From the IMG/VR virus record IMGVR_UViG_3300021438_000043, positions 1-36,627 of that record: 36,627 nt of DNA; one strand, written 5' to 3'. Both the position numbers and the translations under genes were made by a program. Shown here in pieces: positions 30,616 through 36,513 of the stretch. The notes beneath the pieces are model-generated. The model saw only the letters and a list, made by a program, of their open reading frames with translations, made no database searches and was not told the DNA's origin. How positions within the stretch are numbered: position 1 is the first letter of the stretch; each line of letters begins with the position of its first letter. The DNA is from a virus.

Positions 30616-30749
30616 CAACATTTAACTTTAAAGTCGTCAACAAGCAAAACGGCAACGATCGGTTATTAAATGGTCGAGCAAACGACCAAAAACACGCAAT
30701 AAATAAAAGTAAATTTTATTTAGAAGAAAACGAAACAATTGTGTATTAG
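30612..30749 (+). CDS. Small protein, 45 aa
   Basis: The gene is coupled to the previous one by a four-base overlap. The product (MTTFNFKVVNKQNGNDRLLN onward) is polar, with a basic centre. It ends 15 bases before the promoter of leader RNA 2. Its function is unknown. Confidence 0.5.
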   Translation: MTTFNFKVVNKQNGNDRLLNGRANDQKHAINKSKFYLEENETIVY

Positions 30750-30763
30750 TATCAGAAAATTTT

Positions 30764-30861
30764 TATATTTGTAGTGTCAAATCTGTGCAGAGATTAACAA
30801 ATTAAAAACATTACACCTCATTCCGAGTAGCCCTGCACGGCGAAAGGACTGAGGTTTTTTT
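30764..30861 (+). ncRNA. Leader RNA 2: pseudoknot-like structure with terminator hairpin
   Basis: TATATTTG (30764-30771) is an exact -7 element. GTGCAG (30785-30790) pairs with CTGCAC (30832-30837). ACCTCATTCC (30815-30824) pairs with GGACTGAGGT (30846-30855) with one mismatch, followed by seven T residues. The hairpin ends 11 bases before the initiator start codon. Promoter-to-A, T5-to-A' and A'-to-T3 distances are within one base of those in leader RNA 1. It is probably an attenuator or small RNA controlling replication initiator synthesis. Confidence 0.65.
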
Positions 30862-30871
30862 ATGCAAAAAT

Positions 30872-31564
30872 ATGAACACTTTTGAGCTTTCAAGAAATTG
30901 GTTTGATTTTAGTTTTCATAACCCGGATAAGGTAAAGCCAAATCATACAGCTATATATTTTTTTGCAATAGAACATTGTAATAGATTGGGCGGTAAGGAA
31001 AAATTTGGATTTCCTACAACTATGGTTATGGAGGCTTTAGGTATAAAATCTTATAATACGTACATTGATTCATTCAATGATTTGGTAATGTGGGGATTTT
31101 TTAAATTGATAGAAAAAAGCAAAAATCAATATTCTGCAAATATCATTGCTTTATCAAAAAATGACAAAGCACTTGACAAAGCACTTGACAAAGCAATGAT
31201 AAAGCACACTTCAAAGCAAAGTGAAAGCACTATACAAAGCATTGATAGTATAAATAAACAAGAAACAATAAACAATAAACAAGTAATAGTGGAAAATCAA
31301 AAACGATTTTCAGAACCAACAATTTTAGAGATAAAAAATTATTGTGAAGAAAGAAAAAATAATGTTGATTTTAATAAGTTTTACGACTTTTATAAATCAA
31401 AGGGATGGATGGTCGGTAAAAATAAAATGAAAGATTGGCAGGCTGCTGTAAGAACATGGGAAAAAGAATCTTCATTTAAAAAAACAGAACAGAAAACAAT
31501 TGAAATTGACCGTAAAAACCCAAATAGTTACTGGAATAATTTAAAACAAAATGGAACAAATTAA
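30872..31564 (+). CDS. Replication initiator-like protein, 230 aa
   Basis: The N-terminal 90 residues form a winged-helix-like domain (MNTFELSRNWFDFSFHNPDK, then GFPTTMVMEALGIKSYNTYI). A low-complexity linker with repeated DKALDKALDK follows, encoded by the iterons. The C-terminal 70 residues contain KFYDFYKSKGWMVGKNKMKDWQAAVRTWE in two parts, a domain usual in Bacteroidota phage replication proteins beside DnaC-like loaders. By analogy to lambda O it would bind the origin in its own gene. It overlaps the loader gene by 14 bases. Confidence 0.75.
   Translation: MNTFELSRNWFDFSFHNPDKVKPNHTAIYFFAIEHCNRLGGKEKFGFPTTMVMEALGIKSYNTYIDSFNDLVMWGFFKLIEKSKNQYSANIIALSKNDKALDKALDKAMIKHTSKQSESTIQSIDSINKQETINNKQVIVENQKRFSEPTILEIKNYCEERKNNVDFNKFYDFYKSKGWMVGKNKMKDWQAAVRTWEKESSFKKTEQKTIEIDRKNPNSYWNNLKQNGTN
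31163..31243. repeat. Seven phased iterons, probable replication origin
   Basis: AAAGCA occurs at 31166, 31178, 31190, 31201, 31213, 31224 and 31236. The spacing is 12, 12, 11, 12, 11 and 12 bases, about one helix turn, so all copies face one side. The first copies are TGACAAAGCACT. A run of AAACAAT-type AT-rich repeats follows (31255-31290) and could be the unwinding element. The arrangement inside the initiator gene resembles the lambda origin in gene O. Confidence 0.7.
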
Positions 31565-32213
31565 CATAGTTAAATCTTTGATTGAAGCACGTAAAAAGAA
31601 AATTATAAGACTTCAATATTTACCGTACTCAATTGAAATAGCCAAAAAGGTTTGGTACGGAATTGCGGCCGAACTTTTAGGAACTGTTAAAATAACAGAA
31701 TCTACAAAAGAATGCTGGACTTTGTTAATAAAATACATTCATTCAGATATTTCAGAACTATTTAATGAAAAAGGTATTTATTTATGCGGTAATACTGGAA
31801 GCGGAAAGACAAAAACAATGGAAATATTACTTCTTTATTCTGAAATTGACAATGTTAAATACATCGTTAATGAAGATGAAATAAAGAATTTTAGGTTTAA
31901 AATATTTTCGTCAATTCAAATAGTTTCAGACTATCAGGAAAAAGGGATTGAAGGTATTGAAAAGTACAAAAACTATACAAATTTACTTATTGACGACTTA
32001 GGTAGTGAACAATTAGAGGCTACACATTATGGAAGTAAATTAAATGTTATTGAGCATGTGATCGAACATCGTTACACAAAAATTGGATTTACTCATTTTA
32101 CAAGCAATTTACCAATGAAATCAGTCTCAAATATATACGGAGAGCGCGTTGGAAGTAGAATAAAAGAAATGTGTAACGAAATTCAATTGCAATGTGATGA
32201 TTTTAGGATTTAA
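31551..32213 (+). CDS. DnaC-like helicase loader ATPase
   Basis: Walker A GNTGSGKT is near residues 80-87 and Walker B NLLIDDLG near 144-151, with a sensor-like THFTSNLP near 190. This is the DnaC/IstB type of AAA+ protein, which loads the host DnaB-type helicase at the origin. It follows the initiator with a 14-base overlap, as in lambda O and P. It is the last gene before array B. The lack of a phage DNA polymerase or helicase implies reliance on host replication proteins. Confidence 0.85.
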   Translation: MEQINIVKSLIEARKKKIIRLQYLPYSIEIAKKVWYGIAAELLGTVKITESTKECWTLLIKYIHSDISELFNEKGIYLCGNTGSGKTKTMEILLLYSEIDNVKYIVNEDEIKNFRFKIFSSIQIVSDYQEKGIEGIEKYKNYTNLLIDDLGSEQLEATHYGSKLNVIEHVIEHRYTKIGFTHFTSNLPMKSVSNIYGERVGSRIKEMCNEIQLQCDDFRI

Positions 32214-32269
32214 TTAGTTTTGATATGAAATTACAATCTAAAAAAGATAGGCCGTTTTAAACTTGCGCA

Positions 32270-32355
32270 TAACGGGTTTTCGGCTATGCATAGCGGCTAT
32301 GGACGAACCTAGCAAAGGACGCTAACGCGTCCGCCGTTACGTATAGGTGCTGTTA
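32270..32355. repeat. attC-like stem-loop B1
   Basis: TAAC (32270-32273) and GTTA (32352-32355) bound arms CTATGCATAGCGGC (32284-32297) and GCCGTTACGTATAG (32333-32346), which pair imperfectly. The loop holds a perfect hairpin GGACGC-TAAC-GCGTCC (32317-32332). The left box follows a non-cassette sequence after the loader gene, so this is the left edge of array B. Confidence 0.78.
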
Positions 32356-32393
32356 GGTATAGTACGGATTTATAAACACAAAATATTGATTAT

Positions 32394-32618
32394 ATGAATT
32401 TTATAGATTTAAAAGAAGGACAAAAATTAAAGGTGTTAATACCTCAATTTTCTTCAGTAGCGAATGTAAAAGTTGAAGAATTTATCGTTTCCGGCACTGA
32501 AAATGATAAGACCCCGAAACTTTCATTTATGCTTAAAGGTCGATTGAAAGGGAAAGGTTTATTTGTTGAAATACCAATTAATTCACAATATGATTTGGAT
32601 AAATGGCAATTTCGCTAG
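32394..32618 (+). CDS. Cassette protein, 74 aa
   Basis: The product (MNFIDLKEGQKLKVLIPQFS onward) looks like a small beta barrel with VEEFIVSGTEND and a lysine/glycine-rich turn (KGRLKGKGLFVE). The stop codon is nine bases before the TAAC of stem-loop B2. The segment ends GTTAGGTATA and TATACCTAAC are perfectly complementary. No family was recognised. Confidence 0.68.
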   Translation: MNFIDLKEGQKLKVLIPQFSSVANVKVEEFIVSGTENDKTPKLSFMLKGRLKGKGLFVEIPINSQYDLDKWQFR

Positions 32619-32627
32619 TATTATACC

Positions 32628-32751
32628 TAACATTGAGCGTATGAAATGTTGGCGAGTACGAAGCTGCGAAAGTATCTACCGATACAGAGCTAACTACGAG
32701 CCACTAACCTACGCAAACCACTTAAACTCCAATATTTTATACGCTGTGTTA
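32628..32751. repeat. attC-like stem-loop B2
   Basis: TAAC (32628-32631) and GTTA (32748-32751) bound arms GAGCGTATGAAATGTTGG (32635-32652) and CCAATATTTTATACGCT (32729-32745), with two G-T wobbles. The loop contains GTATC-TACC-GATAC. The whole site is closely similar to B5, mainly in the left half. Confidence 0.85.
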
Positions 32752-32772
32752 TACGCTTTTATATTTTAAATT

Positions 32773-32982
32773 ATGGAAGATATTTTTAAACATTTAGGGA
32801 AAATAGTTAAAGTAGAGCAAGGCATAAAAATAGAGTTAAATTTTGAAGAAATATTATCATTTTATGATGCTTTGACAGTAATAAATGATAATAAACAACT
32901 ATTTAACGAAGAAACTATAACAATTTTAAATAAATTAAAGAATAAAGTACAAAATGAATTATACTTAAAACGATTAAAATAA
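32773..32982 (+). CDS. Cassette protein, 69 aa, first of a two-gene unit
   Basis: The product (MEDIFKHLGKIVKVEQGIKI onward) is acidic to neutral and helical at both ends, with no recognised motif. Its stop overlaps the next ATG (TAATG), so both genes are translated together. Both share one cassette, because there is no site between them. Confidence 0.65.
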   Translation: MEDIFKHLGKIVKVEQGIKIELNFEEILSFYDALTVINDNKQLFNEETITILNKLKNKVQNELYLKRLK

Positions 32983-33239
32983 TGGAAAGAACATTAACAA
33001 ATGAACAGGTAAAAAAGATTATGACCATTGAAAAAATGTATCATAAACAAAATGTAAGATTGAGAATTGAAGAAAATTCGATTAAAATAATGTGGAATGA
33101 TTCTAATACAACTCAAGAAAGTAAAATTAAAGGCAAAAGGATGCAACACAAATTAGATGTAGTTAGTCAAATTTTAGGAGACCGTTTTATTGAATTTTAT
33201 TGGTTAAATGGCGACCAAATGGTGTATGCTCGTTATTAA
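32982..33239 (+). CDS. Cassette protein, 85 aa, second of a two-gene unit
   Basis: The product starts MERTLTNEQVKKIMTIEKMY and continues with a short beta region (RLRIEENSIKIMWNDSN) and a helix. The stop lies seven bases before TAAC 33247-33250. A two-gene unit with overlapping codons resembles a toxin-antitoxin or partner pair, but no such family is recognisable. Confidence 0.65.
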   Translation: MERTLTNEQVKKIMTIEKMYHKQNVRLRIEENSIKIMWNDSNTTQESKIKGKRMQHKLDVVSQILGDRFIEFYWLNGDQMVYARY

Positions 33240-33246
33240 TTGCTTA

Positions 33247-33339
33247 TAACGATGGGGCTATGTTTTAGTTTTTGCCTTGCATAAACTCCATTATTTGAAC
33301 GAAACTTTATTAGGCAAAAATTAAATATAGCCCGTGTTA
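33247..33339. repeat. attC-like stem-loop B3
   Basis: TAAC (33247-33250) and GTTA (33336-33339) bound arms GGGCTATGTTTTAGTTTTTG (33255-33274) and CAAAAATTAAATATAGCCC (33315-33333), a long AT-rich stem with one extra base. The right box GTTATGCGTT (33336-33345) matches the end of the radical SAM gene segment perfectly. Confidence 0.85.
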
Positions 33340-33360
33340 TGCGTTGTTAATTATTTTTTT

Positions 33361-34725
33361 ATGGATCGAAATTTATTTACTCCAATAATAACAAAAAAAA
33401 CTAAAATCGCTTTCTTGTCATACCAACCAATAAAGGGTGATAGACATGATTTTAATTTTAAAAGCCTTAAAAACTTTGGAGCTTCAATGATAATTGATGT
33501 TTTATTTAATGCTGGGTATGATGTTAAAATTACCGATAAAGAAAATGCCAATAAATATGACATTGTATTAATTAGCTTAACATCTAATTTAGATATGATA
33601 GCATTAACAAGATATTTGAATAATTATATTGACTGGAAAAGAAGAAAATTTGTAGTATGTGCCGGTGGTTTTGGGATGCAAAATTATATACCTATTATGG
33701 AATATATTGATTATGCATGGTATGGAAGAGTTGAGAATGAAATATCTTGGCTAATTGAAAATAATTTTGATGTTGAGCATCAAAGCTTAATAAAAATAGG
33801 GAAGCATAAAAATGTTATAATTAACCAAAGTAATATTTTATATCCAAATGTATATACATTTGGAGGAGGGATGACTAAAGAACAAATCTATGGATGCCCA
33901 AATAAATGTTTTTTTTGTTACTATTCATTTTCAAGAAAATATATAAATACTGGTAATAATTTATATTCCTTTAATCAAGGATATACTTCAAGTATTGAAA
34001 TAGAACAATGCAAAAAAGAGCTTTATAAAAATTTTGCTATTCCTGAAATAACAAGTTCAATAGACGGATTTAGTGAAAGGTTAAGATTTGCCATGAATAA
34101 AAGAATACCAAATAATCAAATAATTGAATTTATAAAATATATAACATCAAATACAACATGCAAGGCTTTAAGATTAAAACTATATAACATAGTAGGAATT
34201 GAAACAGAAACAGAAACAGATTACAATGAATTTTTAGAAACAATTATAAAAATAGGGGAGTTGAAAAAAAATATATCTATTATTGTTCATTCAACGCCTT
34301 TAAACCCTTCAATATGTACCCCAGTTGCATACGCTCCTATAAATATTGAAAAAGACTATAATAAAAATAAAGCTTGTTTGGGGAAAAAAAATATACAACG
34401 GCTTTACGAAACGCCTTATTTAAAATTATTAAACGACTTTTTCACAGAGGATGCAAGTTCTCTATTGGAGCATACTATCCCAATTCGTACAACTTTTGAC
34501 AATATAGAAATATTTAAAATATTGTGCCATGATAAAAAATATAAGAATTTACGTACTGCTGAAAAAATTAATTTTATGAGTGGTATAAATGGGTTTAAAG
34601 ACATAATTAGGGAATATTCAATAAATGAATATTTACCAACTCAATATGTTAATTCATTTATCGGATATGACAAATTAAAAATAATGCGAAAAAAGATGCG
34701 AAATGCTCTTTATAATAACGCATAA
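33361..34725 (+). CDS. Radical SAM protein with B12-binding-like N-terminal domain (cassette cargo)
   Basis: The 454-aa product has GCPNKCFFCYYSF near residues 178-190, whose CxxxCxxC would hold the iron-sulfur cluster that cleaves S-adenosylmethionine. Residues 15-130 look like a Rossmann-type cobalamin-binding domain (KIAFLSYQP, DIVLISLTS, VVCAGGFG), but the DxHxxG cobalamin motif is missing. The class B methyltransferase type is the nearest comparison, and substrate is unknown. ATG 33361 is preferred to ATG or other starts inside the right box. The TAA stop is the TAA of the next TAAC. It is by far the largest cassette. Confidence 0.82.
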   Translation: MDRNLFTPIITKKTKIAFLSYQPIKGDRHDFNFKSLKNFGASMIIDVLFNAGYDVKITDKENANKYDIVLISLTSNLDMIALTRYLNNYIDWKRRKFVVCAGGFGMQNYIPIMEYIDYAWYGRVENEISWLIENNFDVEHQSLIKIGKHKNVIINQSNILYPNVYTFGGGMTKEQIYGCPNKCFFCYYSFSRKYINTGNNLYSFNQGYTSSIEIEQCKKELYKNFAIPEITSSIDGFSERLRFAMNKRIPNNQIIEFIKYITSNTTCKALRLKLYNIVGIETETETDYNEFLETIIKIGELKKNISIIVHSTPLNPSICTPVAYAPINIEKDYNKNKACLGKKNIQRLYETPYLKLLNDFFTEDASSLLEHTIPIRTTFDNIEIFKILCHDKKYKNLRTAEKINFMSGINGFKDIIREYSINEYLPTQYVNSFIGYDKLKIMRKKMRNALYNNA

Positions 34726-34848
34726 CGGCTGGCGGTATAAAATCGTTGGGGAATGCGAGCCACGAACCTATCAGCCAAAACTGAACTTTGCACGGGGTAC
34801 AAAGTTTGAATAACAGATTAAATCACAATGTTTTATTACCGCTTGTTA
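34723..34848. repeat. attC-like stem-loop B4
   Basis: TAAC (34723-34726) and GTTA (34845-34848) bound arms GCGGTATAAAATCGTTG (34732-34748) and CAATGTTTTATTACCGC (34826-34842), which pair with one or two unpaired bases. A second hairpin ACTTTG/CAAAGT lies in the loop. The right box GTTAGTAGCC matches GGCTACTAAC (35511-35520) perfectly. Confidence 0.85.
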
Positions 34849-34883
34849 GTAGCCGTTTTTTATTCATCTTTTAATCAATTTTT

Positions 34884-35507
34884 ATGATAGTGTTGATAAC
34901 ACACGAGGAAAGCCAAACAGTAATGGAAGCGTTTTTAAATGCCGGACATGATGCTTATAGTTGCGATTTATTGCCAGCAAGCGGAAAGCACCACGAAAGA
35001 CATTTGCAAATGGATTGTTTTGAGGCTATAAAACTAATTAAGCCTGAATTTTTGGGAATGCACCCTGAATGCACTCGACTTACAGTTGCAGCGAATAAAT
35101 ATTATAAGCCTGAATATGCTGAACGATTTCCAAACATACACGAACAAAGAGCCGAAGCAGTTCAGCGCTTTTTGAAATGTGCAGAAGCATTGGAGAGAAT
35201 TGGTAAAGGTTACATTGAAAACCCGATTGGAATAATGAGCAGACTTTATAAAAAACCAACTCAAATTATACAGCCTTACCAATTTGGACATACTGAACGC
35301 AAAAGCACTTGTTTATGGATTGAAGGATTACCAAAATTACAAGCCATAAACATTGTTGAGCCTGATATTATAGTGCATAAAAGTGGTAGAACTGACAGCA
35401 GATTGCATTATGAAACCTTTAAATTACCAAAAGAAGAACGAAGGAAAGCCCGTTCAAAAACATTTACTGGAATTGCCGAAGCGATGGCGTTGCAGTGGGG
35501 TTCTTAA
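34884..35507 (+). CDS. DNA methyltransferase-like protein (C5-MTase fold family)
   Basis: The 207-aa product matches a phage protein family by its opening (VLITHEESQTVMEAFLNAGH), then GMHPECTRLTVAAN near residues 58-71, YIENPIGIMSRLYKKPTQII near 112-131 and FTGIAEAMALQW at the end. In relatives the second block reads HPPCTxLT, like the catalytic PPC loop of cytosine-5 methyltransferases; here it is PEC. Whether it methylates DNA is uncertain. As a cassette gene it could protect phage DNA. The gene is followed by TAAC after nine bases. Confidence 0.7.
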   Translation: MIVLITHEESQTVMEAFLNAGHDAYSCDLLPASGKHHERHLQMDCFEAIKLIKPEFLGMHPECTRLTVAANKYYKPEYAERFPNIHEQRAEAVQRFLKCAEALERIGKGYIENPIGIMSRLYKKPTQIIQPYQFGHTERKSTCLWIEGLPKLQAINIVEPDIIVHKSGRTDSRLHYETFKLPKEERRKARSKTFTGIAEAMALQWGS

Positions 35508-35516
35508 AATGGCTAC

Positions 35517-35640
35517 TAACGTTGAGCGTATGAAATGTTGGCGAGTTCGGAGCTGCGAAAGTATCTACCGATACATAACTAACTGCGAGCTACAAAACTA
35601 AGCAAACAGCTAAAACGCCAATATTTTATATGCTGTGTTA
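35517..35640. repeat. attC-like stem-loop B5
   Basis: TAAC (35517-35520) and GTTA (35637-35640) bound arms GAGCGTATGAAATGTTGGCG (35524-35543) and CGCCAATATTTTATATGCT (35616-35634) with three G-T wobbles. The loop hairpin GTATC-TACC-GATAC is the same as in B2. The right box GTTATACGC pairs with GCGTATAAC (35920-35928). Confidence 0.86.
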
Positions 35641-35677
35641 TACGCTTTTATTTATAATTTAAAAAAAACTAAATTCA

Positions 35678-35917
35678 ATGACAATAGAAGAAAAATTCAA
35701 CATGCTTTTACCTGAACTTAATAAAAGTGAAATATTAAGCAATATAATTAAGCATGAAAATAAATACTATTTGGCTTATTGGGAAAAACATAAATGGAAC
35801 TTATCAAGTGAAATAAAGCTAATAGATACCGATAAATCAATAATAACATGTAAAAAATGCAATAGTTTTATTTTTGATGAATTTGGTAAATGTGCGCAAT
35901 GTGGCGAGTGGGCTTAA
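35678..35917 (+). CDS. Zinc-ribbon cassette protein, 79 aa
   Basis: The N-terminal half is a short alpha/beta segment (MTIEEKFNMLLPELNKSEIL) and the C-terminal half is a zinc ribbon with CKKC and CAQC about 20 residues apart. It may bind nucleic acid or act as a small regulator. The last 100 bases are repeated at the window start. In that copy the gene is followed directly by the landing site, in this copy by stem-loop B6 and another gene. Confidence 0.75.
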   Translation: MTIEEKFNMLLPELNKSEILSNIIKHENKYYLAYWEKHKWNLSSEIKLIDTDKSIITCKKCNSFIFDEFGKCAQCGEWA

Positions 35918-35924
35918 TTGCGTA

Positions 35925-36048
35925 TAACGGTTGACAATATGAAATGTACGGGATTAAAAGCGGTATCCTATCCCGATACACGACACTTAATTAAAGGTAG
36001 TACCGTAAAATTTGGCACGAACACCCGTATATTTTATATTGTGTGTTA
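35925..36048. repeat. attC-like stem-loop B6 (present in only one copy of the locus)
   Basis: TAAC (35925-35928) and GTTA (36045-36048) bound arms CAATATGAAATGTACGGG (35935-35952) and CCCGTATATTTTATATTG (36024-36041), which pair at every position if two G-T wobbles are counted. GTATC/GATAC again occurs in the loop. The site begins exactly where the two copies of this locus diverge. Confidence 0.9.
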
Positions 36049-36513
36049 CCTGCTGTAATTTATTCAGTATGAAAGCAAAAGATATTTTTATTCAGTTTGA
36101 AAAACAAGCTATTGAATGGGGGAAACAATATCAAATAGCTAAAGTTGGGGATATTGTTACTTCTAATTTAGGAGGCAAAAGACCTAAAAAGCTAAAAATT
36201 TCGTCCATATCTGTAACCATAGGACGAAACGCCATAAAAACAACTCAAAAAACTTTGGTATTACAATATACTGGAAGACGAATAAATTCAAACGGCGAAT
36301 TTATGGATGAGTTAGGAACGGGAAGATGGTTAACAGAATTTGTGACAGAAGACGGGAAAGTATATAATTATTCTGAAAACGAAGTAACAGAAACAGCTAA
36401 TGATATTGGGGTTTCATTTAATGTTGATTTCGACCCAGAAGCTAAAGAAAAATATCCACACGCCTACCATACGTACAAAGATAGCTACGACGGCTTTTAT
36501 TATAGCAGGTAAC
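35929..36513 (+). mobile_element. 585-bp cassette, present at the right end and absent from the left-end copy
   Basis: The unit runs from the base after TAAC (35928) to the end of the next TAAC (36513). Bases on either side are contiguous at 111/112 in the other copy. It consists of stem-loop B6 and the gene at 36069-36512. This defines, by natural comparison, the boundaries of one mobile unit: stem-loop first, gene second. Confidence 0.85.
36069..36512 (+). CDS. Cassette protein, 147 aa, presence/absence polymorphic
   Basis: I chose ATG 36069; an upstream frame to 36012 would translate the stem-loop arm. The product starts MKAKDIFIQFEKQAIEWGKQ, has a beta-rich centre (VGDIVTSNLGGKRPKKLKIS) and a C-terminal acidic segment (VSFNVDFDPEAKEKYPHAYH). 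I recognise no family. The TAA stop is the TAA of TAAC at the array end. The gene is present in one of the two copies of this locus in the window, which marks it as recently gained or lost. Confidence 0.75.
   Translation: MKAKDIFIQFEKQAIEWGKQYQIAKVGDIVTSNLGGKRPKKLKISSISVTIGRNAIKTTQKTLVLQYTGRRINSNGEFMDELGTGRWLTEFVTEDGKVYNYSENEVTETANDIGVSFNVDFDPEAKEKYPHAYHTYKDSYDGFYYSR

Larger units (their letters stand above)
32270..36513 (+). mobile_element. Cassette array B (six integron-like units)
   Basis: Six attC-like stem-loops (32270-32355, 32628-32751, 33247-33339, 34723-34848, 35517-35640, 35925-36048) alternate with seven plus-strand genes. Segment ends are perfect 10-base reverse complements in four units: GTTAGGTATA/TATACCTAAC, GTTATGCGTT/AACGCATAAC, GTTAGTAGCC/GGCTACTAAC and GTTACCTGCT/AGCAGGTAAC. 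A fifth is a perfect 9-base match (GTTATACGC/GCGTATAAC), and the B2 unit matches at 8 of 9. The array ends at TAAC joined to the landing-site sequence. The last unit is absent from the other copy of this locus in the same window. Confidence 0.88.

Noticed and set aside
32563-32769. Open frame reading through stem-loop B2 (VERMKCWRVRSCESIYRYRA), with a near copy at 35383-35601
   Set aside because: The shared peptide is only the translation of two similar stem-loops in one frame. Both overlap real genes and have no start signals.
35929-36513. IS200/IS605-type element or solo insertion sequence
   Set aside because: There is no transposase, no constant ends between units, and every unit has its own matched boxes. 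Insertion beside a fixed tetranucleotide is similar, but arrays with unit-specific complementary ends fit integron cassettes better.
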